Positions 1-8,780 of a DNA stretch of 55,264 nucleotides are shown here, piece by piece. The stretch spans positions 1-55,264 of the forward strand of contig JAQBPY010000233.1 in assembly GCA_028287285.1 (NCBI GenBank), read 5' to 3'. How positions within the stretch are numbered: the stretch's first letter is position 1; each line of letters opens with the position of its first letter. The notes beneath the pieces were generated by a model. It was given only the letters and a program-made list of their open reading frames with translations, made no database searches and had not been told where the DNA came from. Origin of the DNA: Gemmatimonadota bacterium. Its GTDB lineage: Bacteria; Gemmatimonadota; Gemmatimonadetes; Gemmatimonadales; Gemmatimonadaceae. Position numbers and translations under genes: made by a program.

Positions 1-741
1 ATGGCCGTGCGTCTTTGCCATCACCCCTTCACGCGCCTTCCGGAACACGATGCTGCGGCCAATCGGGTTGTTCTCCAGAAGGACGTCCGCTGCCCCTCGC
101 CCTTTGGGCGAATGCGTGCCGTCGAGCGTGCCATCGGCGAGCTTCCGTGCGCGGTCGACGGCCACGTCGAGGAGAATGGAAGGATGCACCAGCTCGTCCA
201 CGAGGCCCATCTGATACGCCTTTTTTGCGCGCACATTGCGGCTCGTCAGAATCATGTCGAGCGCACGCTGTAAGCCGACCAGGCGTGGTAACCGCTGCGT
301 ACCGCCCGCTCCCGGAATGAGGCCCAGCTGTACTTCCGGTAAAGCAAGAACTGTCTTTGCATGATCGGTCGCGATGCGATACCGGCACGCGAGTGCGGTC
401 TCGAGACCGCCGCCCAGACACGCGCCGTGGACCGCCGCTACCACAGGGAATCGAAGCTGCTCGAGATGACGCAGCAGCTGCTGGCCGCTGCGGCTCAGCG
501 CCTCCGCGTCGGAAGCGTCCCGCATGGTGAGGAATTCGTCGATGTCGGCACCGGCGAGCCACGTATCGCTCTTGCCCGACGCCAGAACGACGCCACGGAT
601 ATCGTGATCGGCCTCGATCCTTGCGAACACCGCTGCAAACTCCGCACGAAGCTCCGCCGTGACCTTGTTGACCGGCTGGTCGACGAGATCGATGGTGATG
701 ATGGCGATATCGCCGACGTTCGTCTGTGTGAGTGCCTGCAT
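1..741 (-). CDS. fadJ: FadJ-like fatty oxidation complex alpha subunit (3' part missing)
   Basis: This is the N-terminal 247 residues of a bifunctional enoyl-CoA hydratase / 3-hydroxyacyl-CoA dehydrogenase of beta-oxidation; the reading frame is still open at the window edge. The crotonase fold is clear: oxyanion-hole stretch AGADIDEF near residues 63-70, GACLGGGLE with E114, and [14 protein letters not shown] with E136, matching the two catalytic glutamates of the hydratase. After it comes the linker ending in [15 protein letters not shown], typical of FadJ/FadB just before the dehydrogenase domain, so this is the fused enzyme and not a stand-alone hydratase. The start ATG overlaps the stop of the upstream thiolase gene (TGATG), so the two are probably translated together as a FadI-FadJ complex. 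FadB is the alternative name. Confidence 0.88.
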   Translation of the reverse strand, partial: MQALTQTNVGDIAIITIDLVDQPVNKVTAELRAEFAAVFARIEADHDIRGVVLASGKSDTWLAGADIDEFLTMRDASDAEALSRSGQQLLRHLEQLRFPVVAAVHGACLGGGLETALACRYRIATDHAKTVLALPEVQLGLIPGAGGTQRLPRLVGLQRALDMILTSRNVRAKKAYQMGLVDELVHPSILLDVAVDRARKLADGTLDGTHSPKGRGAADVLLENNPIGRSIVFRKAREGVMAKTHGH

Positions 742-2036
742 CAGCTCCTCTCGATGACCATGGCGTGACCCATGCCCCCCGCTGCGCAGACAGTCATGAG
801 CCCGAACTGTCCCCCGCGGCGGGCGAGCTCGTTGCAGAGTGTCGTAAGAATGCGTCCACCCGTGGCGCCAAATGGATGGCCAATGGAAATCGAGCCACCC
901 ATGACATTGAGCTTCGCGCGATCCACTTCGCCAACAGGCGTGCTGAAGCCGGCACGCTCGGCCCATTCCTGCGAAACAAAGCCTTTCAGGTTGCAGAGTA
1001 CCTGCGCCGCGAACGCCTCGTGCATCTCCACGAGATCCATGTCGGCGAGCGTCAACCCCGCGCGCTGCAATGCGACCGGAGCCGCAAGCACAGGCCCCAT
1101 GAGCAATTGTTCACCCGGGTCGAGCGCGGCGTAACTGTAGCTGCGGATGTAGGCGAGCGGCTCGAACCCTTCGGAACGGGCGCGCTCTTCACTCATGAGC
1201 ACCACGGCGCTTGCACCATCGGTGAGTGGCGATGCATTGCCCGCCGTGACCGAGCCGTACTTGCGATCAAACACGGGCTTCAGGGCAGCCAACGCCTCGA
1301 TTGTGCTGTCGGACCGGACTCCATTGTCGGCAGACATCGCGTCGAACGACGGCGGTACAAAAAGCGGAGCAATTTCGGCGGTAAGGCGTCCGTCCGCAGT
1401 GCCGGCGGCAGCGAGACGATGGGAGCGCAGCGCGAACTGATCCTGTTCATCGCGCGCGATGTGATTGATCTTCGCCATCTTCTCGGCCGATTCGCCCATG
1501 GACTCGCCGGTGGACGGTTCGGCGATGGCGGGGGTGATTGGCACGAGATCGCGCGGACGAACCTTGGCTAACGCCCGCACCCGGCCGCCAAACGTCCTGG
1601 CTTTGGACGCAGCCACCAGCGCGTCGCTCATGCCACGCGAATGGAGAATCAGGACATTCGATAATGACTCGGCCCCGCCTGCAATGATCACGTGGGCATG
1701 GCCCAGTGCGATTTGATCGGCGGCGTCGGTGATGGCCTGGTTCGCGGACGCACACGCGCGGCTCACCGTAAAGGCTTGCACTCCTTTGGGCAGCATGGGC
1801 AGGAGCGATACTTCACGCGCAATGTTCGGCGCGATCACCGATGGGACCACGGTGCCGTAGATGATTGCCTCGACCATGGCGGGATCGATTTCCGTGCGCT
1901 GGATGAGCTCGGCGACGATACGTTTTCCAAGGTCCGTGGCACTCAGGCTCCTGAGCGTCGTGCCGGATTTTGCGAAGGGCGTGCGCAGGCCGGCGACGAT
2001 GGCGACGCGGCGGCCGGAAGTGCCGAATGTAGGCAT
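741..2036 (-). CDS. fadI: Acetyl-CoA acyltransferase (thiolase), beta-oxidation beta subunit
   Basis: A 431-residue thiolase that cleaves 3-ketoacyl-CoA with CoA in the last step of beta-oxidation. Active-site residues are visible: nucleophile C95 in SRACASANQ, H387 in GHPFGATGG, and C417 in CAAGGMGHAM. The length and the long insertion before GESMGESAEKMA fit FadI (about 436 residues) better than short biosynthetic thiolases. It is the first gene of a minus-strand pair with fadJ, overlapping by one base. Its start lies about 50-90 bases from the divergent glpD, so both promoters must sit in that short gap or inside the genes. Confidence 0.9.
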   Translation of the reverse strand: MPTFGTSGRRVAIVAGLRTPFAKSGTTLRSLSATDLGKRIVAELIQRTEIDPAMVEAIIYGTVVPSVIAPNIAREVSLLPMLPKGVQAFTVSRACASANQAITDAADQIALGHAHVIIAGGAESLSNVLILHSRGMSDALVAASKARTFGGRVRALAKVRPRDLVPITPAIAEPSTGESMGESAEKMAKINHIARDEQDQFALRSHRLAAAGTADGRLTAEIAPLFVPPSFDAMSADNGVRSDSTIEALAALKPVFDRKYGSVTAGNASPLTDGASAVVLMSEERARSEGFEPLAYIRSYSYAALDPGEQLLMGPVLAAPVALQRAGLTLADMDLVEMHEAFAAQVLCNLKGFVSQEWAERAGFSTPVGEVDRAKLNVMGGSISIGHPFGATGGRILTTLCNELARRGGQFGLMTVCAAGGMGHAMVIERS

Positions 2037-2087
2037 GGTCTCAAGCTACTCCGTATTCCCGGGTGACGCGAAGAAGCGCGGCTCTGC

Positions 2088-3779
2088 ATGGCGCAAAAGC
2101 AGGTCCGGCGCTACGCTCAACCGAATATGCTTCGCGACGAGTCCATCACGCGTCTTTCGACGTCTGCATTCGACCTCCTGGTCATTGGTGGGGGCATCAA
2201 CGGCGCTGGTATTGCGCGCGACGCGGCGTTGCGCGGATTGCGCGTTGCACTGGTGGAACAAGCCGACTTCGCGAGCGGCACGTCGAGCCGGTCGTCGCGG
2301 CTGATCCACGGCGGCGTGCGGTATCTCGAGCATGGACAGTTTCATCTCGTGTTCGAATCGAGCCGTGAGCGGCGGACGTTGATGCGGATTGCGCCGCATC
2401 TGGTGCGGCCGCTGGCATTTCTATGGCCGGTCTATCGGGGTGCGCGGGTCAACCGGGTCATGCTCGCGGCGGCACTGACGACGTATGATGCGCTGGCGTT
2501 GTTTCGGAATGTGCAGCCGCACACGCGGTTGTCGGCGCGGGAGGCGTTGACGATCGAGCCTGGACTGTTGGGTGGAGAAAAGCAGATCCTTCGCACTGCT
2601 CAGGACGACAAAGGGCTGCTGGGGGCGGCACGGTATTACGACGCCGCCACGGACGACTCGCGGCTGACGCTCGCGAACATCATCGCCGCGGAGCGCGCGG
2701 GAGCTGTCGTGGTGAATCACGCACGCGTGGAGTCGCTGGTGCGCGACGGAGCGCGCGTGGCCGGCGCCACGATCCGAGACGGCGAGTCTGGCGTGCTGCT
2801 CACGGCGCGTGCGCGGGTGGTGGTGAACGCGACTGGCCCGTGGAGCGATGCGATCGAGAGCATGGTGCGGACGACGACCGCGGCCGGCGTGCATGGAAGC
2901 AAAGGGGTCCACATCAATGTTCCGCGCGAGCGGGTAGGCAACCACGCCGCCCTGACGCTGCTTGCGCCGCAGGACGGGCGTGTGATGTTCATCCTGCCGG
3001 CAGAACGATTCACGATCATCGGCACAACGGATACGTTCGACGATGTGGCGCCGGAGCATGTGCGCGCAACACACGCCGACGTCCGCTACCTGCTCGACTC
3101 AGCGAACTACTTTTTCCCCGGGGCGCGCCTCACGGAGGCGGACGTCGTCAGTGCATGGGCCGGCATTCGGCCCCTGGCGGCAATGGCCGGCACGGCGAGC
3201 GGTCCGGGAAGCGCATCAAGGGAGCATGCGATTTCGGAAACCGCGCCGGGTCTCGTCCGCGTGACCGGTGGAAAGTTGACCACCTATCGATCAATGTCGG
3301 CCCAGGTTGTTGACACCGTACAGAAAATACTTGGCGCGCCAATCATTCACTCACGAACGGCTAACGTTCCCCTGCCTGGCGGCGACGTTGCCGACGTCGC
3401 CGGTCTGATTGCAGAGGCTGCACTCGCAGTGGGCGCCCGGGATGTGGCGCACCGATTGGTGTTTGCACACGGATCTGAATGGCGGCAGGTATGGGCGCTG
3501 GTGGAGCACGACGCGAATCTCGGCGCACGTGTCGCGGCCGGCGCCCCATACATCATGGCAGAGGCCCGATACGCCGTGGAGCACGAGCTCGCGCGTACAC
3601 TTGGCGACCTGCTGATCCGGCGCATGCCCGTGGCGTTCGAAACGCGCGATCATGGGCGCGATGCCGCGAGGCGCATTGTCCCCCTGGTTTCCCGCTGGCT
3701 GGGCTGGGACGACGCCGGGGGCACTCGTGCACTTGGCCATTATGACGCTGAAGTCGAACAGATGTTTACGATCGACTGA
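2088..3779 (+). CDS. glpD: FAD-dependent glycerol-3-phosphate dehydrogenase with a repeat-derived insert
   Basis: Oxidises sn-glycerol-3-phosphate to dihydroxyacetone phosphate at the membrane and passes electrons to quinone. The FAD dinucleotide motif VIGGGINGAGIARDAALRG lies near residues 32-50, followed by the family signature TSSRSSRLIHGGVRYLEHGQ; the C-terminal DAO_C-like region is present. 563 residues from this ATG; the second methionine at 2127 gives a start more like other GlpD proteins, and neither start has a good Shine-Dalgarno site. Residues 165-175 (KQILRTAQDDK, bases 2580-2612) do not look like GlpD: they match the hairpin repeat found between genes elsewhere in this window, sitting just before the conserved YYDAATDDSRL segment. 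The frame is kept, so the protein is probably still functional. Confidence 0.9.
   Translation: MAQKQVRRYAQPNMLRDESITRLSTSAFDLLVIGGGINGAGIARDAALRGLRVALVEQADFASGTSSRSSRLIHGGVRYLEHGQFHLVFESSRERRTLMRIAPHLVRPLAFLWPVYRGARVNRVMLAAALTTYDALALFRNVQPHTRLSAREALTIEPGLLGGEKQILRTAQDDKGLLGAARYYDAATDDSRLTLANIIAAERAGAVVVNHARVESLVRDGARVAGATIRDGESGVLLTARARVVVNATGPWSDAIESMVRTTTAAGVHGSKGVHINVPRERVGNHAALTLLAPQDGRVMFILPAERFTIIGTTDTFDDVAPEHVRATHADVRYLLDSANYFFPGARLTEADVVSAWAGIRPLAAMAGTASGPGSASREHAISETAPGLVRVTGGKLTTYRSMSAQVVDTVQKILGAPIIHSRTANVPLPGGDVADVAGLIAEAALAVGARDVAHRLVFAHGSEWRQVWALVEHDANLGARVAAGAPYIMAEARYAVEHELARTLGDLLIRRMPVAFETRDHGRDAARRIVPLVSRWLGWDDAGGTRALGHYDAEVEQMFTID
2580..2612 (+). repeat. Dispersed repeat copy inserted in frame within glpD
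   Basis: The bases read AGCAGATCCTTCGC, then ACTGCTCAGGACGACAAA. They align with intergenic copies such as those at 10839, 26798 and 33328 (core AGCAGGTCCTTCGC, then TCGCTCAGGACGACA). In this frame it encodes KQILRTAQDDK. This is one arm of the element without its partner arm. Confidence 0.75.
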
Positions 3780-3840
3780 AGAATCGGGCCGCTCCGGCCG
3801 ACACTGATGTCTGATGACACGTCACTCGATTGCACCGATC

Positions 3841-4533
3841 ATGAAGCGCCTACGTACTCACACTGCGGCGGTGCTCGCATCAACGCTCCTGATGGGCGGC
3901 TGCCCGCTGCTCCCCACGGATGTAACCGCGACGGGGGGCGCTCCTGCGACCGTGACGATCGTGCAGGGCGACAACCAGATCGCGCAGGCGGGACGCGCGC
4001 TGTCCGCGCCCATCGTGCTTCGCGTCGTCGATGCCAGTGGCAAGGGCGTGGCAAGACAGACGGCCACAGTGGTCGTGGTCTCTGGCGGCGGCACCGTGAC
4101 ACCGGCTACCGCGGTTTCCGACAGCAGCGGAGAGCTCAAGCTGAGTTGGACGCTGGGCAGCGCATCCATCACGCAGCAGCTTCTTGCCACGGTAAAGGAG
4201 GGCGTGGCGGCCAGCCTGCTCGCCACCGCGGTGTATCCCACCACCGTCGTGCTCGCGCAGGGCACGTCGCAAACCGGCAAGGTTGCAACGGCGCTCAAGA
4301 ACGACGTCGTGGTCCGGGTCGTTGGCCCGTCCAATCAACCGATGATCGGCGTTCCGGTTTCGTTTGCCGTTGTGGTTGGTGGAGGCGCCATCACGCCGCA
4401 GTCCGGCGTCACCAATTCCCTTGGCGAGATCTCCGCCAAATGGACGCTTGGCGGAGTGGCCGGACCGAACCTCGTTGTGGCGACGTCGGGAACACTGCCG
4501 CCCGTGCCGATCCCGGCGACCGCGACGCCCTGA
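3841..4533 (+). CDS. Lipoprotein with two bacterial Ig-like repeats
   Basis: A 230-residue predicted outer-surface lipoprotein. The chosen start (MKRLRTHTAAVLASTLLMGGC) gives a textbook lipoprotein signal with a lipobox LMGGC and acylated C21; an earlier in-frame ATG at 3814 would bury it. After the signal are two similar beta-sandwich repeats of about 90 residues. Each has 'G.G.VA/P..V.F.VV.GGG..TP..... .TNSLGE..AKWTLG'-type sequence, as in Big_1/invasin-like Ig domains. Such proteins are common in Gemmatimonadota with unknown ligands. It is convergent with greA, 18 bases apart. Function is not assignable beyond a surface structural or adhesive role. Confidence 0.75.
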   Translation: MKRLRTHTAAVLASTLLMGGCPLLPTDVTATGGAPATVTIVQGDNQIAQAGRALSAPIVLRVVDASGKGVARQTATVVVVSGGGTVTPATAVSDSSGELKLSWTLGSASITQQLLATVKEGVAASLLATAVYPTTVVLAQGTSQTGKVATALKNDVVVRVVGPSNQPMIGVPVSFAVVVGGGAITPQSGVTNSLGEISAKWTLGGVAGPNLVVATSGTLPPVPIPATATP

Positions 4534-4551
4534 GGCATCGCCCGGCATTCG

Positions 4552-5034
4552 TCAGACTTCGTCTTCCTTCATGTCGTGAATGGTACGAATCGCGGTGACT
4601 TTCAGCTTCCGCATCATCGTGGGCAGCTTGAGCAGCGCGACGTCGCCCACCTTCTTGCCAAGGAGCGACCGGCCAATGGGAGATGACATGGTGACTTGGC
4701 CGTCCTCGTACTCCAGCGCGTCGCCAAAAACGAGCGCGTAGCTCTCCTCGAGCCCCGTTTTTTCGTCCACCACGACGACCTTGGAGCCCAGGCCCACTTC
4801 GTCCGTGGCGATCTGCGCAATATCGATGGATGAGAGCTTGCTGAGGCGCTCACGCAGCTGGCTCAACCGTGCCCGGACGAACTGCTGGCGCTCGAGCGCC
4901 GCCTTGTATTCGCTGTTCTCGCGGAGATCGCCCATTTCCACGGCCCGGCGGATTTCTCCGGGGAGGGTGACATTGAGCTCGAACTGGAGCTTTTCGACTT
5001 CTTCCCCGAGCGTTGCCTTGAGTGCTTCGATCAT
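4552..5034 (-). CDS. greA: Transcription elongation factor GreA
   Basis: GreA (160 residues) enters the RNA polymerase secondary channel and stimulates cleavage of backtracked RNA. The N-terminal coiled-coil tip carries the signature GDLRENSEYKAA with D36 and E39, the acidic pair that helps hold Mg2+ in the polymerase active site. The C-terminal FKBP-like half includes MSSPIGRSLLGKKVGDVALL. The length matches the family (about 158). The start ATG is set by a stop codon shortly upstream in the same frame. The 5' leader has a terminator-like hairpin with a U8 run, listed separately. Confidence 0.93.
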   Translation of the reverse strand: MIEALKATLGEEVEKLQFELNVTLPGEIRRAVEMGDLRENSEYKAALERQQFVRARLSQLRERLSKLSSIDIAQIATDEVGLGSKVVVVDEKTGLEESYALVFGDALEYEDGQVTMSSPIGRSLLGKKVGDVALLKLPTMMRKLKVTAIRTIHDMKEDEV

Positions 5035-5057
5035 ATGATTTCGGGCTCACCACTACA

Positions 5058-5091
5058 TAAAAAAAAGTTGACGCCCGACCTGGGGTCGGGC
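5058..5091 (-). terminator. Terminator-like hairpin in the greA leader
   Basis: Read on the minus strand, an 8-bp perfect stem (GCCCGACC / GGTCGGGC, loop of 3, bases 5073-5091) is followed after six bases by eight T residues (5059-5066). It ends about 24 bases before the greA start. No minus-strand gene lies upstream, so it is placed to act on the greA message itself, as an attenuator. The U-run is slightly detached from the stem, which weakens the call. Confidence 0.5.
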
Positions 5092-5148
5092 GCCGCATAG
5101 TTTCATTCTATCCTGTCCCCGCCTTCGAGGCAAATCCCGGGTGCCCGC

Positions 5149-5964
5149 GTGACGCTGTCCATCGAGCAGGTTGAAGCCGACGTCGTCCGGCTGTCCATGA
5201 GTGGATGGCGCGGGCGTGCGGTGGGTTACACGGTCAGCGCGTATGTGCTGCGCGGCGTGCTGGTGGACACCGGATTTCCGGGTATCCGGAGCGAGCTGAT
5301 GCAGGCTGTTACCACGCTCGCGCCGCGCGGCGGCATCGTAACGCACTGGCACGAGGACCATGCCGGCAATGTGCCGGAGCTGGCAGCATCAGGACTTCCG
5401 CTGGTGATGCACGCCGAGTGCGAGCGCCTGCTTCGCGAGCGGCCGTCCATTCGCGCCTATCGGCAAATCGTGTGGGATCGGCCCAACGCGCTCGTTGCTC
5501 CTGTGCGCGCGTTCGATCCCGCTCCACTGCAGATCATGGCCACACCGGGGCATACGGACGATCACATCGTGGCGTGGGATCCCGAGCGCCGCATCGTGGT
5601 GAGCGGCGACCTGTTTCTCGGCGTGAAGGTTCGTGTCGCACACTCGCACGAGTCCTTCGCCGCGCTGCTCCACAGCCTTCGCGCGGTTGCGGCGCTCGAG
5701 CCACGAATGTTGCTGGATGCACATCGCGGCCCCGTATTGAATGCCACGACGCTGCTGCACGCGAAGATCGGCTGGCTCGATGACACGATCGGTACAATTC
5801 GCGCGCTGCACGACAAAGGCGCCGGAGAACGCGAGATTCAACATCGCGTCCTCGGCGCCGAGCCGTTCGTGGGATGGGTGAGCTTTGGTGAGTACTCGAA
5901 GCGGTCGTTCGTGCGGGCCGCTATTGCGTCTGGCTCGCCGGCGGCTTCCCCTCATCAGCGGTAG
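5149..5964 (+). CDS. Metallo-beta-lactamase-fold hydrolase
   Basis: A 271-residue MBL-fold enzyme with a complete dinuclear metal site: H66-x-H68-x-D70-H71 in THWHEDHAGN, H135 in ATPGHTDDH, D154 in VSGDLFLG and a final His in LLDAHRGP. No signal peptide is seen, so it is probably cytoplasmic. Substrate cannot be told from sequence; glyoxalase-II-like thioester or lactone hydrolysis is typical. The start is GTG at 5149 because the other upstream GTG runs into a stop. The 3' end overlaps the convergent DinB gene by 44 bases. Confidence 0.8.
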   Translation: MTLSIEQVEADVVRLSMSGWRGRAVGYTVSAYVLRGVLVDTGFPGIRSELMQAVTTLAPRGGIVTHWHEDHAGNVPELAASGLPLVMHAECERLLRERPSIRAYRQIVWDRPNALVAPVRAFDPAPLQIMATPGHTDDHIVAWDPERRIVVSGDLFLGVKVRVAHSHESFAALLHSLRAVAALEPRMLLDAHRGPVLNATTLLHAKIGWLDDTIGTIRALHDKGAGEREIQHRVLGAEPFVGWVSFGEYSKRSFVRAAIASGSPAASPHQR

Positions 5965-6448
5965 GTCCGTACATCTGCGGGACTTTTTCGTCGATGAGAC
6001 GGAGATAGAGGCCGAGTTGCGCGCGGTGATGCACGAGGTGGTTGAGCACTGACCACCGGAGCGCCTGGTACTTGGGCTGGGTAAAGAGCGTTTCTCCGGC
6101 GCGCTTGAAGTGCCATGGCTCGTCGAACTTTGCGTCGGTGGTGTTTGCGATCGCGTCGCGCCCGGCACTGGCGTTCTTGTCGAATTCAGCAAGGAGCGTG
6201 GCGGTCTTCTCTATCGAGTACGGTGGTGCCTGAGGTCCGTCCTTTGGCGCAATATCCAGCTCGTCGCGATCGGTGACCATGCTTACCCATCCCGGCATCC
6301 GCGCGACGAGCTGCGCGAGGTGTGCCATGGGGAATGACTTTTCGTGGGGCTTCCAGTCGCCCTTGTCATCGGGCACGCGCTCGAGAATGGTGCGCGTGAC
6401 GCGGATTTCGTTGTCGTATTCAGGAAGTAACAGTTCGGCGATTGTCAT
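5921..6448 (-). CDS. DinB-family putative metal-dependent protein
   Basis: A 175-residue four-helix-bundle protein of the DinB/YfiT type. The expected metal-binding histidine triad is visible: H43 (MAHLAQLV), H137 and H141 (NHLVHHRAQLG). Members include thiol transferases and damage-inducible proteins of unknown activity, so no substrate is assigned. A clear Shine-Dalgarno site (AGGAGA) sits about seven bases before the ATG. It follows the deoxyhypusine-synthase-like gene by 49 bases on the same strand and may be co-transcribed. Confidence 0.8.
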   Translation of the reverse strand: MTIAELLLPEYDNEIRVTRTILERVPDDKGDWKPHEKSFPMAHLAQLVARMPGWVSMVTDRDELDIAPKDGPQAPPYSIEKTATLLAEFDKNASAGRDAIANTTDAKFDEPWHFKRAGETLFTQPKYQALRWSVLNHLVHHRAQLGLYLRLIDEKVPQMYGPTADEGKPPASQTQ

Positions 6449-6497
6449 TTTCTCTCCTGGTGAAAAACGGGTCCTTCACTGTATTCAGGGACGACGG

Positions 6498-7799
<1,302 letters not shown>

Positions 7800-7811
7800 G
7801 AGTTGGTCGGA

Positions 7812-8756
7812 TTACCTGGCAGTGGTGGCGTTGTATGCTTCGATGACGGCGTGTGCGGCTTCGGCGGGATCGTCGGTGAGCAACATCAGATCCATGTCAC
7901 CGGCAGAGATCTTCCTCTCGGCGAGGACGCGCGACTGGAGCCAGCGGAGCAAGCCGGCCCAGTAGTGCCGGCCAAAGAGAATAACGGGAAACTGGTAGAT
8001 CTTTCCCGTCTGGATGAGCGTGAGCGCCTCGAAGGCCTCGTCCAGTGTACCAAAGCCGCCCGGAAAAATGATGAAGGCGCTCGAGTACTTGATGAACATC
8101 GTCTTGCGGACGAAGAAGTACCGGAAGTTGACGAGCGTGTCCACGTAGGGGTTGGCGCCCTGCTCGAACGGCAACTCGATGTTGCAGCCGATGGAGTGGC
8201 CGCCGCCCTCCTTTGCGCCCTTGTTGGCCGCTTCCATGATACCCGGGCCGGCACCTGTGATGATGGAAAAGCCTGCTTCCGCGAGCAGCCGGGCCGTCTG
8301 CTGGGCGGCGAGGTACTGCGGATCATCGGGGGCGGTGCGCGCCGAGCCGAAAATGGAGACGCCTTTTTCGACCTTGGCGAGGTTGTCGAAGCCTTCGATG
8401 AATTCGCCCATGATGCGCATCACGCGCCAGGTGTCCGTGCGGCGAAAGTCGGGGAGACTATCAGATTGGCCAGGTGCCTGGAGAAGCTTTTCGTCTTCGG
8501 TGACGGGGCCGACAAAATCGCGCAGGTCATCGTCGATCGTTCGTGCGGCACCAGTGCTCCGCTTGTTCGACTTCTGCGACGGCGGGGTGCGGCCCGCTGC
8601 GCGATGGCCTTCTTCAGTGCGCTCGCGGAGTCCTTCCTGCGCATCGGCCTGCGCGGCGGCGAGCTGCGCCGGATTGCTGCGCTTGCCCGTTGCTGTGCGC
8701 GGCGGCTTCGTGAGCTTCGCGGCTTTCGCTGTTTTTTTCGGTTTGCGGGTTGCCAT
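7812..8756 (-). CDS. LOG-family (TIGR00730) nucleotide-binding protein
   Basis: A 314-residue protein with the LOG/'lysine decarboxylase-like' signature PGGFGTLDE (232-240), the glycine-rich stretch GAGPGIMEAANKGA, and a Rossmann-like start VSIFGSAR. Family members are cytokinin riboside 5'-monophosphate phosphoribohydrolases or nucleotide (AMP/purine monophosphate) hydrolases, so a nucleotide base-release role is likely. Residues 1-70 form a Lys/Ala/Arg-rich extension absent from short LOG proteins. The start ATG lies only 24 bases from the GTG of the divergent phosphatase-like gene. Confidence 0.82.
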   Translation of the reverse strand: MATRKPKKTAKAAKLTKPPRTATGKRSNPAQLAAAQADAQEGLRERTEEGHRAAGRTPPSQKSNKRSTGAARTIDDDLRDFVGPVTEDEKLLQAPGQSDSLPDFRRTDTWRVMRIMGEFIEGFDNLAKVEKGVSIFGSARTAPDDPQYLAAQQTARLLAEAGFSIITGAGPGIMEAANKGAKEGGGHSIGCNIELPFEQGANPYVDTLVNFRYFFVRKTMFIKYSSAFIIFPGGFGTLDEAFEALTLIQTGKIYQFPVILFGRHYWAGLLRWLQSRVLAERKISAGDMDLMLLTDDPAEAAHAVIEAYNATTAR

Positions 8757-8758
8757 GC

Positions 8759-8778
8759 GGGAAACCTAGTAGTTTTCC
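8759..8778. promoter_or_regulatory. Inverted repeat between two divergent start codons
   Basis: GGGAAAC and GTTTTCC form a 7-bp imperfect inverted repeat (one G-T pair) separated by six bases. It fills almost all of the 24-base gap between the LOG-type gene (start 8756, minus) and the phosphatase-like gene (start 8781, plus). It could be an operator, but with so little space any promoters must lie partly within the genes. Confidence 0.35.
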
Positions 8779-8780
8779 GC

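Noticed and set aside
732..1571. A 279-codon plus-strand frame within the thiolase gene
   Set aside because: It is antisense to fadI, whose catalytic residues are all present.
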